DNA of 64,000 nt from Micromonospora sp. RHAY321 (GCF_023896955.1 NZ_JAMHIW010000006.1:186001-250000); one strand, 5' to 3'. Shown: positions 24,309 through 32,947, counted from the first letter of the stretch. The notes: generated by a model from the sequence alone, not told the origin. Numbers and translations are program-made.

Positions 24309-26849
24309 GTGGCCGGTCCGAAGGCACGCACGAACCGCGCCGCAGCTCTGCACCGCCGGGCGGCGGCTGTCGCGACCGCTGCCGCCGGCATCCTCGACGA
24401 GACCCGACCCGCCCCTGCCGATCAGCGCCGCCAGTACGAGGTGGCGGACCGGCTGCGGGCTGTGGCGGCAGGGCTGGCTCCGGGCTGGTCGGGCGCCGTA
24501 CTGGACTCGCTCACCGTGGACTTCCCGGCGGGCGACGGCCCACCGCCCTTCGTCCGGGTCGGCACGGCGGCGCCGCTGGACGATGCCCGCTTTCCCGCTC
24601 TGGTGCCGCTGTTCGGCACCGGGCACCTGTGCGTCGACACCGATGCCCGGGAGCCGCGGGTGGCGGGGTTGCTGCGGGCCGTGCTGCTGCGGTCGTTGGG
24701 CGGGGCGCCAGCGGGCGCCCTGCTGGTCCGCGCGGTGGACGCCACCGGTGCCGTGCTCGCCCCGTTCGGGGCGCTGGCCGACGCCGGCCTGTTGCCGCCT
24801 CCGGCGGTGGACGTGGCGGGCCTGCGCGCGGTGCTGACCGAGGCGGAGCAGTGGGTCACCCCGGGTGCGAGCGGACCGCGTCGACATGACCGGACGCTGC
24901 TGCTGGTGGTCGCCGCGCTCCCGGAGCGGACCGGCCCCACCGACCTGGCACGGATCGAGGCGCTGGCCGAGCGGGGTCCGTCGGCCGGGCTGCACCTGGT
25001 GGTGGCCGGCTGGCCTCCCACCGGGCGGGCACCGCTGCCGCACGCCACACCACTGGTGCTGCGCAACGCGTACGCGCTGCTCGGCGATCCACCGGCGGCG
25101 TCGTTCGCCAGCCCCGGCGCTGATGCGCCGGGCGGGCTGAACTCACCGGTCTTCGTCGAGGCGGATCCGCCGGCGGAACTGGTGGACGCGGTCTGCCGGC
25201 GGCTCGCCGCGCAGGTGGAGGCGGGCTCCCGGTTGGCCCTCTCGGATCTGCTTCCGGTGACGGGTGAGCAGCTGTGGTGTTCGGATCCGGTGGACGGCTT
25301 GACCACCACGGTCGGTGACGCCGGTGGCAGGCAGGTGTCGCTGGGCTTCACCGAGCTGACCCCGCACTGGCTGGTGAGTGGCCGGTCCGGGGCGGGCCGT
25401 GCCGCGTTCCTGACGACCGCGCTGCTCGGGCTGGCGGCCCGGTACGGCCCCGACGACCTGGCGCTCTACCTGGTGGATCTCGGCGACGGCGAGTCCTTCG
25501 TGGAGTTCCTGCAGACCGAGCGGGACCGGTCCTGGGTTCCGCAGGTGCGGGCTGCCGCGATGGCCGCCGACCGGGAGTACGTCCGGGACCTGCTCGACCA
25601 GTTGACGGCCGAGGTGCAGCGCCGGGCGGAGGCGGGCGCACGGGCCGGTGGGCAACGGTTCGCGGAGTTGCGCCAGCACAAGCCACTGCCTCGGATCGTC
25701 TGTGTGCTGGACAATGTGCCGCTGCTCTTCGCCGAGCGGGACCGGCTGGCCGCGGAGGTGGCCGCCCAGCTGGACGGGTTGGCCCGCACCGGCCGGGCGT
25801 ACGGCGTCCACCTGGTGCTGGCCGGCGCGGGTGAGTTGGGGTTGAGTGCCCGCGCGGACGCTGGGCACCGGGATTCGGTGCTGGGGCAGTTCCCGGTGCG
25901 GGTGGCGTTGCCGGGCGGTGGCCCGGTGCTGGAGCCGACCAACGATTCGGCGGCCGGTCTGCCGGTGGGCAGCGCGGTGGTGAACACCGCTGGCGGGCTC
26001 GGCGGCCCTCGGGGCGCGATCCGTGGTCACGAACGGCTGATCCGCCACCCCGATCCGCAGGACCACCCGGAGGTGGTGGAGCGGCTGCGGCACGAGCTGT
26101 GGACGGCCCGGCCGGCCGGGTCGGTGCCGCCGGTGGTCTTCGCCGGCTATGCCCGGCCGCTGCTCGCCAACGATCCGCGACACCGGGCGGCGTTGGCCGG
26201 GCAGGCCCACGGGCCGGCCGCCCTGCTCGGCAGAGCGGTGGACGTGGCCCGCTCGACGGTCGCCGTACCCCTGGGTCCCGCTGCGGGGCGCAACCTGGCG
26301 GTGCTGGGGTCGGGTCCGGCGGCGGGTGGCCTGCTGGCGACGGCGGCCCGGAGCACCGGCGACCACCATCAGCCGGGCACCGCCCGGTTCCTGGTGGCGG
26401 CGCCGGACCCGGGCGCCCGACCGCTGGCGGAGTCGTTGACGGCGGAGCTGACCGCCCGGCATCCGGCCACCATGGTCGACCTGTCGACGCTGCTCGCGGA
26501 CGGGGACACGGCTCTGCCCACGTACCTCGTGGTCTTCGGGCTGGACCGGCCAGGGCCCCGGGAGCTGCCGGTGGACCGCCTGCGGGCGCTACTGCGGGAC
26601 GGACCGCCGGCGGGCCGCCACCTGCTGGGCTGGTGGCGGGCGGTGCCGCCGTTCGCCGCGCTGCTGGAGCCGGAGGGCGAGGTGGACAAGCTCGCCGCGG
26701 TGGCCGTGCTGGACGTGCCGACGGCCCAGCTCACTGCGGTCTTCGGTCGGCCGGTGGAGTGGCGGGCGCGCCCCGACCGGGCGGTGCTCTGGGATGGTCC
26801 GGACGAGCGGGGCACGGTCCTGGTGCCGTTCGCCGACGAGGCCGGGTGA
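24309..26849 (+). CDS. FtsK/EccC-like protein with degenerate nucleotide-binding sites
   Basis: An 846-aa protein resembling FtsK/SpoIIIE ATPases (TTVGDAGGRQVSLGFTELTP, then HWLVSGRSGAG). The Walker A region reads GRSGAGRA (358-365), lacking the essential Lys and Ser/Thr, and the Walker B region is VCVLDNVPLLF with Asn where Glu is expected. A second ATPase-like segment has GSGPAAGG (667-674), also without Lys. Both sites should be unable to hydrolyse ATP, so a structural or regulatory role is likelier. AGAGGGGG lies 8 nt before GTG 24309, which favours it over GTG 24300. It could stand in for the missing coupling protein as a receptor (inference). Confidence 0.75.
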   Translation: MAGPKARTNRAAALHRRAAAVATAAAGILDETRPAPADQRRQYEVADRLRAVAAGLAPGWSGAVLDSLTVDFPAGDGPPPFVRVGTAAPLDDARFPALVPLFGTGHLCVDTDAREPRVAGLLRAVLLRSLGGAPAGALLVRAVDATGAVLAPFGALADAGLLPPPAVDVAGLRAVLTEAEQWVTPGASGPRRHDRTLLLVVAALPERTGPTDLARIEALAERGPSAGLHLVVAGWPPTGRAPLPHATPLVLRNAYALLGDPPAASFASPGADAPGGLNSPVFVEADPPAELVDAVCRRLAAQVEAGSRLALSDLLPVTGEQLWCSDPVDGLTTTVGDAGGRQVSLGFTELTPHWLVSGRSGAGRAAFLTTALLGLAARYGPDDLALYLVDLGDGESFVEFLQTERDRSWVPQVRAAAMAADREYVRDLLDQLTAEVQRRAEAGARAGGQRFAELRQHKPLPRIVCVLDNVPLLFAERDRLAAEVAAQLDGLARTGRAYGVHLVLAGAGELGLSARADAGHRDSVLGQFPVRVALPGGGPVLEPTNDSAAGLPVGSAVVNTAGGLGGPRGAIRGHERLIRHPDPQDHPEVVERLRHELWTARPAGSVPPVVFAGYARPLLANDPRHRAALAGQAHGPAALLGRAVDVARSTVAVPLGPAAGRNLAVLGSGPAAGGLLATAARSTGDHHQPGTARFLVAAPDPGARPLAESLTAELTARHPATMVDLSTLLADGDTALPTYLVVFGLDRPGPRELPVDRLRALLRDGPPAGRHLLGWWRAVPPFAALLEPEGEVDKLAAVAVLDVPTAQLTAVFGRPVEWRARPDRAVLWDGPDERGTVLVPFADEAG

Positions 26850-26877
26850 TCCGGTGGTGCGGGCGGGAGGTGTCGGC

Positions 26878-27597
26878 ATGGGTCCGAAGACGACGGTGAC
26901 CGGGCCGGGTCGGCAGCGGGTCGCCGAGCCCGGCGTGGACGTCGCGCCGGTCGGCGCGGAGCCGGTGCCGGCCTGGTCGGAGTACCTCGCCGCCGCCCGC
27001 CAGTTGGACGGTGTACGCCGCAGCGCGGCCGCTGCCGCCGGTGAGCAGGCCCGCTCCGCGGAGGCTGCCCGGGAGGAGCTGACGATCGTCCGCACCGGTC
27101 TGGCGAGCCAGCAGGAGCGGCTGCGTGAGCTGGGCGTACCGGCGATCTCGCTGGTGCCGTCCCCACCGGAGTTGACCGAGGCCGCCCGGTCGATGGCCGG
27201 CGGCCCGGCGGCCGTGCTGGCGGCGCTGCGCGTGGCACGCGGGCAGGCCGAGGCGGCTGACGCGGCACTGGCCGCGCGCCGCCGGGTGCGCCCGGGGTCC
27301 TGGCCCGCGCGGCCCCGCAACCTCCTGGTGTACGGGCCGTTGGCGCTGCTGGTGCCCCTGATCCAGGTCGTGGTGTACGTGGCGACCGGCGCGGGCGCGG
27401 CGAGCGTGGCCGCGTTGATCTGTGGGCTGCCGATGCCGGCGGTCGCCTTCGTGGCCGCCTGGGTGGGTGTCGGGCGGGTGTTCCGGGCCGGCCCGGGTGA
27501 GCGGCTGGATCGCACGGTGCGCTTCGGTGCGCTGGTCTGCCTGGTGCCGGCGGTGCTGGTCACGGCCGGCCTGTTGCTGGCCCTGCTGGCGGGCTGA
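26878..27597 (+). CDS. Membrane protein paired with the FtsK-like protein
   Basis: A 239-aa protein. The N-terminal half is helical and rich in Ala, Glu and Arg, probably a coiled coil (SAAAAAGEQARSAEAAREEL). Three hydrophobic segments follow (LLVYGPLALLVPLIQVVVYV; VAALICGLPMPAVAFVAAWV; ALVCLVPAVLVTAGLLLALL). ATG 26878 has GGGAGG 7 nt upstream and lies 28 nt after the FtsK-like gene, so they form a pair. The family is unknown to me; it might anchor the FtsK-like protein at the membrane. Confidence 0.65.
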   Translation: MGPKTTVTGPGRQRVAEPGVDVAPVGAEPVPAWSEYLAAARQLDGVRRSAAAAAGEQARSAEAAREELTIVRTGLASQQERLRELGVPAISLVPSPPELTEAARSMAGGPAAVLAALRVARGQAEAADAALAARRRVRPGSWPARPRNLLVYGPLALLVPLIQVVVYVATGAGAASVAALICGLPMPAVAFVAAWVGVGRVFRAGPGERLDRTVRFGALVCLVPAVLVTAGLLLALLAG

Positions 27598-27636
27598 CCG
27601 ACCGCACCGGGCCGGAGGACGCGGGTTCGGCGACGA

Positions 27637-27673
27637 AACGGCCGGCCGTCCCGGAAGGGGTCGGCCGGCCGTT
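27637..27673. terminator. Bidirectional terminator between the secretion-like block and folE
   Basis: AACGGCCGGCCG (27637-27648) pairs perfectly with CGGCCGGCCGTT (27662-27673), a 12-bp stem with a 13-nt loop. It lies 39 nt after the last plus-strand gene and 15 nt before the folE stop region on the minus strand. Short T runs flank both sides (GTTCG on plus, GTTTCG on minus). Confidence 0.65.
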
Positions 27674-27688
27674 CGCGTGTCCGGTGTG

Positions 27689-28306
27689 TCAGCGGGGGAT
27701 GATCAGCGCCATCGCCTCGGCCCGCGACTTGGAGTCCGTCTGCAGGATGCCGCGCACCGCCGACGTGATGGTCTTGGCTCCCGACTTCTGGATGCCGCGC
27801 ATCGCCATGCACATGTGCTCGCACTCCAGCACGACCACGACGCCGCGCGGGGCGAGCTTGCTCATCAGCAGGTCGGCGACCTGGGAGGTGAGTCGCTCCT
27901 GCACCTGCGGCCGGCGGGCGAAGACCTCGACCAGCCGGGCCAGCTTGGACAGACCGGTGATCCGTCCGTCCGGCCCGGGGATGTAGCCGATGTGCGCGCT
28001 GCCGCGGAACGGCAGCAGGTGGTGCTCACAGAGGCTCATCACGTCGATGTCGCGGACGATCACCAGCTCTTCGTGGTTGGCCTCGAAGGTGGTGCTGAGC
28101 ACCTGGGCCGGGTCGACCCGCAGGCCGGCGAAGAGCTCGGCGTACGCCCGGGCGACCCGGGCGGGGGTCTGCTGGAGCCCGTCCCGGTCCGGGTCCTCGC
28201 CGACCGCGATCAGGATCTCCCGGACCGCCTTCTCGATGCGGCCGAGGTCGATGGCGTCCTCGATCGGCCTGCCGGTCAACTTGCCGCTGATCAGCCGGGC
28301 GGCCAC
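27689..28306 (-). CDS. folE: GTP cyclohydrolase I
   Basis: First enzyme of folate synthesis; opens GTP to dihydroneopterin triphosphate. The 205-aa product has the zinc-binding motif MSLCEHHLLPF with a second Cys in LECEHMCM, and ITGLSKLARLVEVFARRPQV, all typical of the family. The start is uncertain: GTG 28306 has a weak ribosome-binding site. It is separated from ftsH by a strong 14-bp hairpin, and from the other fol genes by the secretion-like block. Confidence 0.93.
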   Translation of the reverse strand: MAARLISGKLTGRPIEDAIDLGRIEKAVREILIAVGEDPDRDGLQQTPARVARAYAELFAGLRVDPAQVLSTTFEANHEELVIVRDIDVMSLCEHHLLPFRGSAHIGYIPGPDGRITGLSKLARLVEVFARRPQVQERLTSQVADLLMSKLAPRGVVVVLECEHMCMAMRGIQKSGAKTITSAVRGILQTDSKSRAEAMALIIPR

Positions 28307-28345
28307 GTAGTCCAGCCCGTCGTCGCCGTCGGGCTCGGTCGCGGA

Positions 28346-28379
28346 GACGGCCAGCTCCCGGTGCGGGGAGCTGGCCGTC
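28346..28379 (-). promoter_or_regulatory. Strong 14-bp hairpin between ftsH and folE
   Basis: GACGGCCAGCTCCC (28346-28359) and GGGAGCTGGCCGTC (28366-28379) form a perfect 14-bp stem with a 6-nt loop, about 11 nt after the ftsH stop and about 40 nt before the presumed folE start. There is no T-tract. It could be a terminator or attenuator, or an RNA structure controlling folE expression. Confidence 0.5.
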
Positions 28380-28389
28380 GAGTCGTTGC

Positions 28390-30411
28390 TCAGTGCGTAC
28401 CGTCCGAGTTGTTCGATCCGGTGGAGCCGCCGCCGACCGCCGCCTGCGCGCCGTCGGCCTGGGCCTGTGCCTTGAGCTTGTCCTTCTCCGCGGGCGTGAG
28501 CACGGGCGGCTCGGTGGAGGGCTGGCGCTTGCCGAAGCCGTTGTACGGCGCCAGCGGCGGGCGCTTGACCACCCGCGCGCAGATCCGGGCCATGTCGGCG
28601 GTGGAGAGGGTTTCCTTCTCCATCAGCTCGAGCACGATGCTGTCCAGGACGTCCCGGTACTCGACCAGAATCTCCCAGGCCTCGTCGTGCGCCAGCTCGA
28701 CCAGCGCCCGCATCTCGCCGTCGATCTCTGCGGCCACCGAGTCCGAGTAGTCCCGCTCGTGGCCCATGTTGCGGCCGAGGAACGGCTCGTCCCCGCTGGT
28801 GCCGTACTTGATCGCACCGAGCTTGGAGCTCATGCCGTACTGGGTGATCATCGCGCGGGCCAGTTGGGTGGCCTTCTCGATGTCGTTGCCGGCACCCGTG
28901 GTGGGCTCGTGGAAGACCAGTTCCTCGGCGGCCCGACCGCCCAGCGCGTACGCCAGGGTGTCGATCATCTCGGCGCGGGTCTGGGTGTACTTGTCCTCCG
29001 TGGGGAGCACCAGGGTGTGGCCCAGCGAGCGGCCACGCGACAGGATCGTCACCTTGTGCACCGGCGCGGCGTGCGGCAGCGCCCAGGCGACCAGCGCGTG
29101 CCCACCCTCGTGGTACGCGGTGATCTTCTTTTCCTGGTCGCTCATCACCCGGGTCCGCCGCTGCGGACCGGCGATCACACGGTCGATCGACTCTTCGAGC
29201 GAGTCGTTGCTGATCGCCCGCTGGTCCTTGCGGGCGGTGAGCAGGGCCGACTCGTTGATCACGTTGGCCAGGTCGGCGCCGCTGAAGCCCGGGGTACGCC
29301 GTGCCACCGAGTCGAGGTCGACGTCGGGGGTGAACGGCTTGCCCTTGGCGTGCACCCGCAGGATGGCCTTGCGACCCTCCATGTCGGGGGCGTCCACCGG
29401 GATCTGCCGGTCGAACCGGCCCGGACGCAGCAGCGCCGGGTCGAGGATGTCCGGCCGGTTGGTGGCCGCGATCAGGATGACCCCGCCCTTGGTGTCGAAG
29501 CCGTCCATCTCGACGAGCAGCTGGTTGAGCGTCTGCTCGCGCTCGTCGTGACCGCCGCCCATGCCGGCGCCACGGTGCCGGCCGACGGCGTCGATCTCGT
29601 CGACGAAGACGATCGCCGGGGCGTTCGCCTTGGCCTGCTCGAAGAGGTCACGGACTCGGCTGGCGCCGACACCGACGAACATCTCGACGAAGTCGGAACC
29701 AGAGATGGAGTAGAAGGGCACCCCGGCCTCGCCGGCGACCGCGCGGGCCAGCAGAGTCTTGCCGGTGCCGGGCGGGCCGAACAACAGCACGCCCTTCGGG
29801 ATCTTGGCGCCCAGGGCCTGGTACTTCGCCGGGTTCTGCAGGAAGTCCTTGATCTCGTGCAGCTCCTCGACGGCCTCCTCGGCACCCGCGACGTCCGCGA
29901 AGGTCGTCTTCGGAGTGTCCTTGGTGATCATCTTCGCCTTGGACTTGCCGAAGTTGAGCACCCGGGAGCCGCCGCCCTGCATCTGCGACATGAAGAACAG
30001 CAGCAGGAGCACGAGCAGCGCGATCGGCAGCAGGTTGACCAGCAGGCTCACCCAGATGCTGTCCGACGAGACCTTGGCGTCGGCCGGGCCGGTGACCCGG
30101 TTGTTCGCCTTGGCGTCCAGCACCTCGTTCCAGACCTGGTCGCCGGCCTGGTACGGGAACTGGGCCTCGATCTTGTTGGTGGTGGTCTCGCCGAACTTCG
30201 TCTTCTGGGCCAGGTCGAGCTGGAGCGTCTGCTCCTTGTCCTGGAAGACGACCTTATTGATCTTGGCGGTGTGGAGCTGGTCGAGCGCAACGGAAGTGTC
30301 CACGCGGTGGTAGCTGGGACCAGCGGTGAACAACTGACTGAGCACAACGGCGCCGAGGATGACCAGGATGATCCAGACCACCGGTCGGCGGAAGAAACGC
30401 GTACGTTCCAT
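28390..30411 (-). CDS. ftsH: ATP-dependent zinc metalloprotease FtsH
   Basis: Membrane-anchored AAA protease that degrades membrane and regulatory proteins. The 673-aa protein has two N-terminal membrane helices (11-29 and 120-142), Walker A GPPGTGKT (212-219), Walker B VFVDEIDAVG, second region of homology around RPGRFDRQIPVD, and the zinc site HEGGH (434-438). ATG 30411 is chosen because the MERTRFFRRPVVWII leader is typical; longer frames are low complexity. The C-terminus is Gly/Ser/Asn-rich. It lies between hpt and folE, a normal actinobacterial order. Confidence 0.97.
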   Translation of the reverse strand: MERTRFFRRPVVWIILVILGAVVLSQLFTAGPSYHRVDTSVALDQLHTAKINKVVFQDKEQTLQLDLAQKTKFGETTTNKIEAQFPYQAGDQVWNEVLDAKANNRVTGPADAKVSSDSIWVSLLVNLLPIALLVLLLLFFMSQMQGGGSRVLNFGKSKAKMITKDTPKTTFADVAGAEEAVEELHEIKDFLQNPAKYQALGAKIPKGVLLFGPPGTGKTLLARAVAGEAGVPFYSISGSDFVEMFVGVGASRVRDLFEQAKANAPAIVFVDEIDAVGRHRGAGMGGGHDEREQTLNQLLVEMDGFDTKGGVILIAATNRPDILDPALLRPGRFDRQIPVDAPDMEGRKAILRVHAKGKPFTPDVDLDSVARRTPGFSGADLANVINESALLTARKDQRAISNDSLEESIDRVIAGPQRRTRVMSDQEKKITAYHEGGHALVAWALPHAAPVHKVTILSRGRSLGHTLVLPTEDKYTQTRAEMIDTLAYALGGRAAEELVFHEPTTGAGNDIEKATQLARAMITQYGMSSKLGAIKYGTSGDEPFLGRNMGHERDYSDSVAAEIDGEMRALVELAHDEAWEILVEYRDVLDSIVLELMEKETLSTADMARICARVVKRPPLAPYNGFGKRQPSTEPPVLTPAEKDKLKAQAQADGAQAAVGGGSTGSNNSDGTH

Positions 30412-30878
30412 ACTGTTGTCGAGCGCCGGAGCGCCCGCATCCTCCTGATCGACGTCCTGACCGTCTGATGGTGTTGCCGCGATGAGCGGCGGCCGGAGCC
30501 GCCGTGCGGGCCGGCCTCGACCCCGAAGCGCGCAAACTGCCGCGCCGCGGTCATTCGACGGTACACCGTGTACGCGAGGAGTGAGCTTGCGAGCCCCGCA
30601 CTCGGCGCACGTTCGCCATCGACGGCGCGCACCGTGGGCAGGCTCGCCAGCCCCGCACCGACACGTACGGCGGGTCCGGGCAGAAGCCGGCGTGGCGGAG
30701 AGTCCGGCCCGCCCACCCGAACGCCCGGTCACGCGGTCGAGGGGGTCGGGCGCGGATGAGCCTCCGCGCCACCGTGCTCCACGGTAACCGCAACACCTGA
30801 GAGTGCGCTGAACGTCGGCTTGACGGATGCCGATGCGAGTTGGCCTCACGCCGCCCGGGCGCGCGGGCCGAGCCGCCG
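30412..30878. other. Gene-free region between ftsH and hpt
   Basis: 467 nt without a convincing gene, expected to hold the ftsH promoter. It contains a copy of the dispersed repeat (30568-30617) and, at about 30641-30660, the related string GGCTCGCCAGCCCCGCACCG, perhaps a degraded second copy. Other open frames here are low-complexity arginine-rich shadows. Confidence 0.5.
30568..30617 (+). repeat. Dispersed intergenic repeat, copy D (diverged)
   Basis: Reads GTGTACGCGAGGAGTGAG, then CTTGCGAGCCCCGCA, then CTCGGCGCACGTTC. The first two thirds match copies A and B; the end is diverged. Unlike the others it is not at a stop-to-start junction and lies opposite to the flanking genes. Confidence 0.6.
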
Positions 30879-31454
30879 TCAGTTGCGGGCGTACACCTCG
30901 GGCTTGAGCACCCCGACGTACGGCAGCTCCCGGTAGCGCTCACCGAAGTCCAGGCCGTAGCCGACCACGAACTCGGTCGGGATGTCGAAACCGACGTACT
31001 TCACCGGGACGGGCACCTTGACCGCGTCCGGCTTGCGGAACAGCGCGACCACCTCGACGCTCGCCGCGGAACGGGACTCCAGGTAGCGCAGCAGCCAGGA
31101 AAGGGTCAGCCCGGAGTCGACGATGTCCTCGACGACCACCACGTGCCGGCCGGCGATGTCCCGGTCCAGGTCCTTGAGGATGCGGACCACGCCGGAGGAG
31201 GTGGTGCCCTGGCCGTAGGAGGAGATGGCCATGAAGTCGAGTTCGGCCGGGGGGCCGTTGCGGCCCAGCGCCCGGGCGAAGTCGGCCATGAACATCACCG
31301 CGCCCTTGAGCACGCAGACCAGCAGCAGCCCGTCGCCCACGTGGGCGTAGTCCGCGGAGACCTGCTTGGCCAGTTCCGCCGTCTTCTCGCGGATCTGCGC
31401 CTCGGAGATGATCACGTGGTCGATGTCGGCGTCGTACCAGGAGCCATCAGCCAT
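30879..31454 (-). CDS. hpt: Hypoxanthine phosphoribosyltransferase
   Basis: Purine salvage enzyme using PRPP to make IMP or GMP. The 191-aa product contains the PRPP-binding motif VVVVEDIVDSGLTL and VVALFRKPDAV, VKYVGFDIPTEFVVGYGLD, typical of bacterial HPRT. ATG 31454 (MADGSWYDADIDHVIISEAQI) matches the family N-terminus; the longer frame adds 45 unlikely residues. It precedes ftsH in transcription order with a 467-nt gap. Confidence 0.95.
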   Translation of the reverse strand: MADGSWYDADIDHVIISEAQIREKTAELAKQVSADYAHVGDGLLLVCVLKGAVMFMADFARALGRNGPPAELDFMAISSYGQGTTSSGVVRILKDLDRDIAGRHVVVVEDIVDSGLTLSWLLRYLESRSAASVEVVALFRKPDAVKVPVPVKYVGFDIPTEFVVGYGLDFGERYRELPYVGVLKPEVYARN

Positions 31455-31554
31455 GACTCCTAGCCTGCCGTACGTCGGATGGCCTCCGTCGGCGGGGCCG
31501 CACCTTTTGGCGCGGTCCCGCCAGGGATTTTCGCCGCAAAAACCACCAAACACA

Positions 31555-31692
31555 TCAGCTGGTACGGGACCGCCAGCGGCGGCCGTCATCGCTGGGCTTC
31601 CAGTCGGCCGAATCGTGGCTGTCGGCGGTGAGGCCGGAGGCCGAGGCGGCGACGAGCAGGACGAGGAACAGGAGGAAGAGCAGGAACTCCAT
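31555..31692 (-). CDS. Small single-TM protein, 45 aa
   Basis: ATG 31692 gives MEFLLFLLFLVLLVAASASG, one hydrophobic helix, followed by a short charged tail with Trp (SADWKPSDDGRRWRSRTS). A weak AAAGTGAG site lies upstream. The abrupt change from a pure Leu/Phe/Val helix to a polar tail fits a real small membrane protein, upstream of hpt on the same strand. Function unknown. Confidence 0.5.
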   Translation of the reverse strand: MEFLLFLLFLVLLVAASASGLTADSHDSADWKPSDDGRRWRSRTS

Positions 31693-31842
31693 GGCGGCGC
31701 TCACTTTCGCATGATTGCTGTCGGTTTCGCCGCCGGTGCGCACCGGACTGAGACCAGTCTGCGACGACTCGCGCCGACCGGACAGCGGCAGAGATGCCAT
31801 CGGGCATCGATTTCCTGCCACCTGTTGGGTTACCCTCGTCAC

Positions 31843-32805
31843 ATGCTTCGCTCCGTGGCCGTCCTCGCCCTCGACCAGGTCGCTCCGTTCGAGCTCGGCG
31901 TGCTCGCCGAGGTGTTCGGCACCGACCGGACGGCCGACGGATTCCCCGGTTACCGCTTCCACGTGTGCAGCCCGGACGGCGCGCCCGTACGCACCTCGTC
32001 CGGCTTCCACCTCACCCCGCACGCCGATCTCGGCCCGGTGGAGGACGCTGACCTGGTGGCCGTACCGGCCCACAGCCAGGGCACCACCGTCCCGGGTCCG
32101 GTGCTCGACGCCCTACGCCGGGCCGACGCGCGCGGCGCGTACCTGTTCAGCGTCTGCTCGGGGGCCTTCCTGCTCGGCGAGGCCGGGCTGCTGGACGACC
32201 GGGAGTGCACCACCCACTGGCGGTACGTGGACGAGCTGCAGGACCGGCACCCGCGCGCCCGGGTCCGCTGCAACTCGCTCTACGTCCAGGACGGTCGCCT
32301 GCTCACCAGCGCCGGCACCGCGGCCGGCATCGACGCCTGCCTGCACCTGATCCGCCAGGAGCACGGCTCGGCCACCGCGACCCGGCTGGCCCGGCGGATG
32401 GTCGTCCCGCCGCACCGCGACGGCGGCCAGTCGCAGTACGTCGAGGCGCCCATCCCGAAGGCCCCCGAGGCGCCCACCCTGGAGCCGGTGCTGGAGTGGC
32501 TGATGGGGCACCTGGACCGGACGATCACGGTGGAGGAGCTGGCCGCCAGGGCCGGCATGGCGCCCCGCACGTTCGCCCGGCGGTTCCGGGCCGAGACCGG
32601 CACCACCCCGCACGACTGGCTCACCAACCAGCGGGTGCTGCTCGCCCGGCGGTTGCTGGAGGAGACCCCGCTGAGCGTGGAGGCGGTCGCCGACCAGGCC
32701 GGCTTCACCGACGCGGCGGCACTGCGCCACCACTTCAGCCGCCGCGTCGGCGCCACCCCGCACAGTTACCGGACCACCTTTCGCGACCGGGCGCACAGCG
32801 CCTGA
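31843..32805 (+). CDS. GlxA-family transcriptional regulator (DJ-1/PfpI plus AraC domain)
   Basis: A 320-aa regulator. The N-terminal ~190 residues are a DJ-1/PfpI-like domain (VAVLALDQVAPFELGVLAEV; FSVCSGAFLLGEAGLLDD with the nucleophile-elbow Cys). The C-terminal part is an AraC/XylS DNA-binding domain with two helix-turn-helix units (MAPRTFARRFRAETG; AVADQAGFTDAAALRHHFSR). The ATG at 31843 follows TTGGGTTACC. It sits between hpt and tilS, which are usually adjacent, so it is an insertion into the housekeeping order. Its target is not evident. Confidence 0.9.
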   Translation: MLRSVAVLALDQVAPFELGVLAEVFGTDRTADGFPGYRFHVCSPDGAPVRTSSGFHLTPHADLGPVEDADLVAVPAHSQGTTVPGPVLDALRRADARGAYLFSVCSGAFLLGEAGLLDDRECTTHWRYVDELQDRHPRARVRCNSLYVQDGRLLTSAGTAAGIDACLHLIRQEHGSATATRLARRMVVPPHRDGGQSQYVEAPIPKAPEAPTLEPVLEWLMGHLDRTITVEELAARAGMAPRTFARRFRAETGTTPHDWLTNQRVLLARRLLEETPLSVEAVADQAGFTDAAALRHHFSRRVGATPHSYRTTFRDRAHSA

Positions 32806-32876
32806 AGCCAGCCGGCACCGCCTCGTAGAGCCAGATGACCAGGGCAGGTGGCCGACCCCTGGTGCACCACCGGCAG

Positions 32877-32947
32877 CCTTTGCTCAGCTTCAACCCACGC
32901 ACCATCGCGGCTCGACAAGTGTTGCGCCGGTTGAAGCAGAGCAAAGG
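32877..32947. repeat. 19-bp imperfect palindrome between convergent genes
   Basis: CCTTTGCTCAGCTTCAACC (32877-32895) pairs with GGTTGAAGCAGAGCAAAGG (32929-32947) with one mismatch and a 33-nt loop. It lies between the GlxA-type gene and tilS, which converge. It could end transcription in both directions or be a palindromic interspersed element. The 204-nt gap 32806-33009 holds no gene. Confidence 0.6.

Noticed and set aside
15152..27597. Integrative conjugative element
   Set aside because: No relaxase, integrase, transfer-origin hairpin or flanking direct repeat was seen, and composition does not change at the boundaries. I kept it as a fixed secretion-like system, which needs checking.
28393..30468. 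691-aa open frame on the plus strand
   Set aside because: It is antisense to ftsH, whose protein is fully supported. High GC gives long shadow frames.
31455..31589. 45-residue N-terminal extension of Hpt
   Set aside because: The added residues do not fit the family N-terminus, and MADGSWYDADIDHVI is the normal start.
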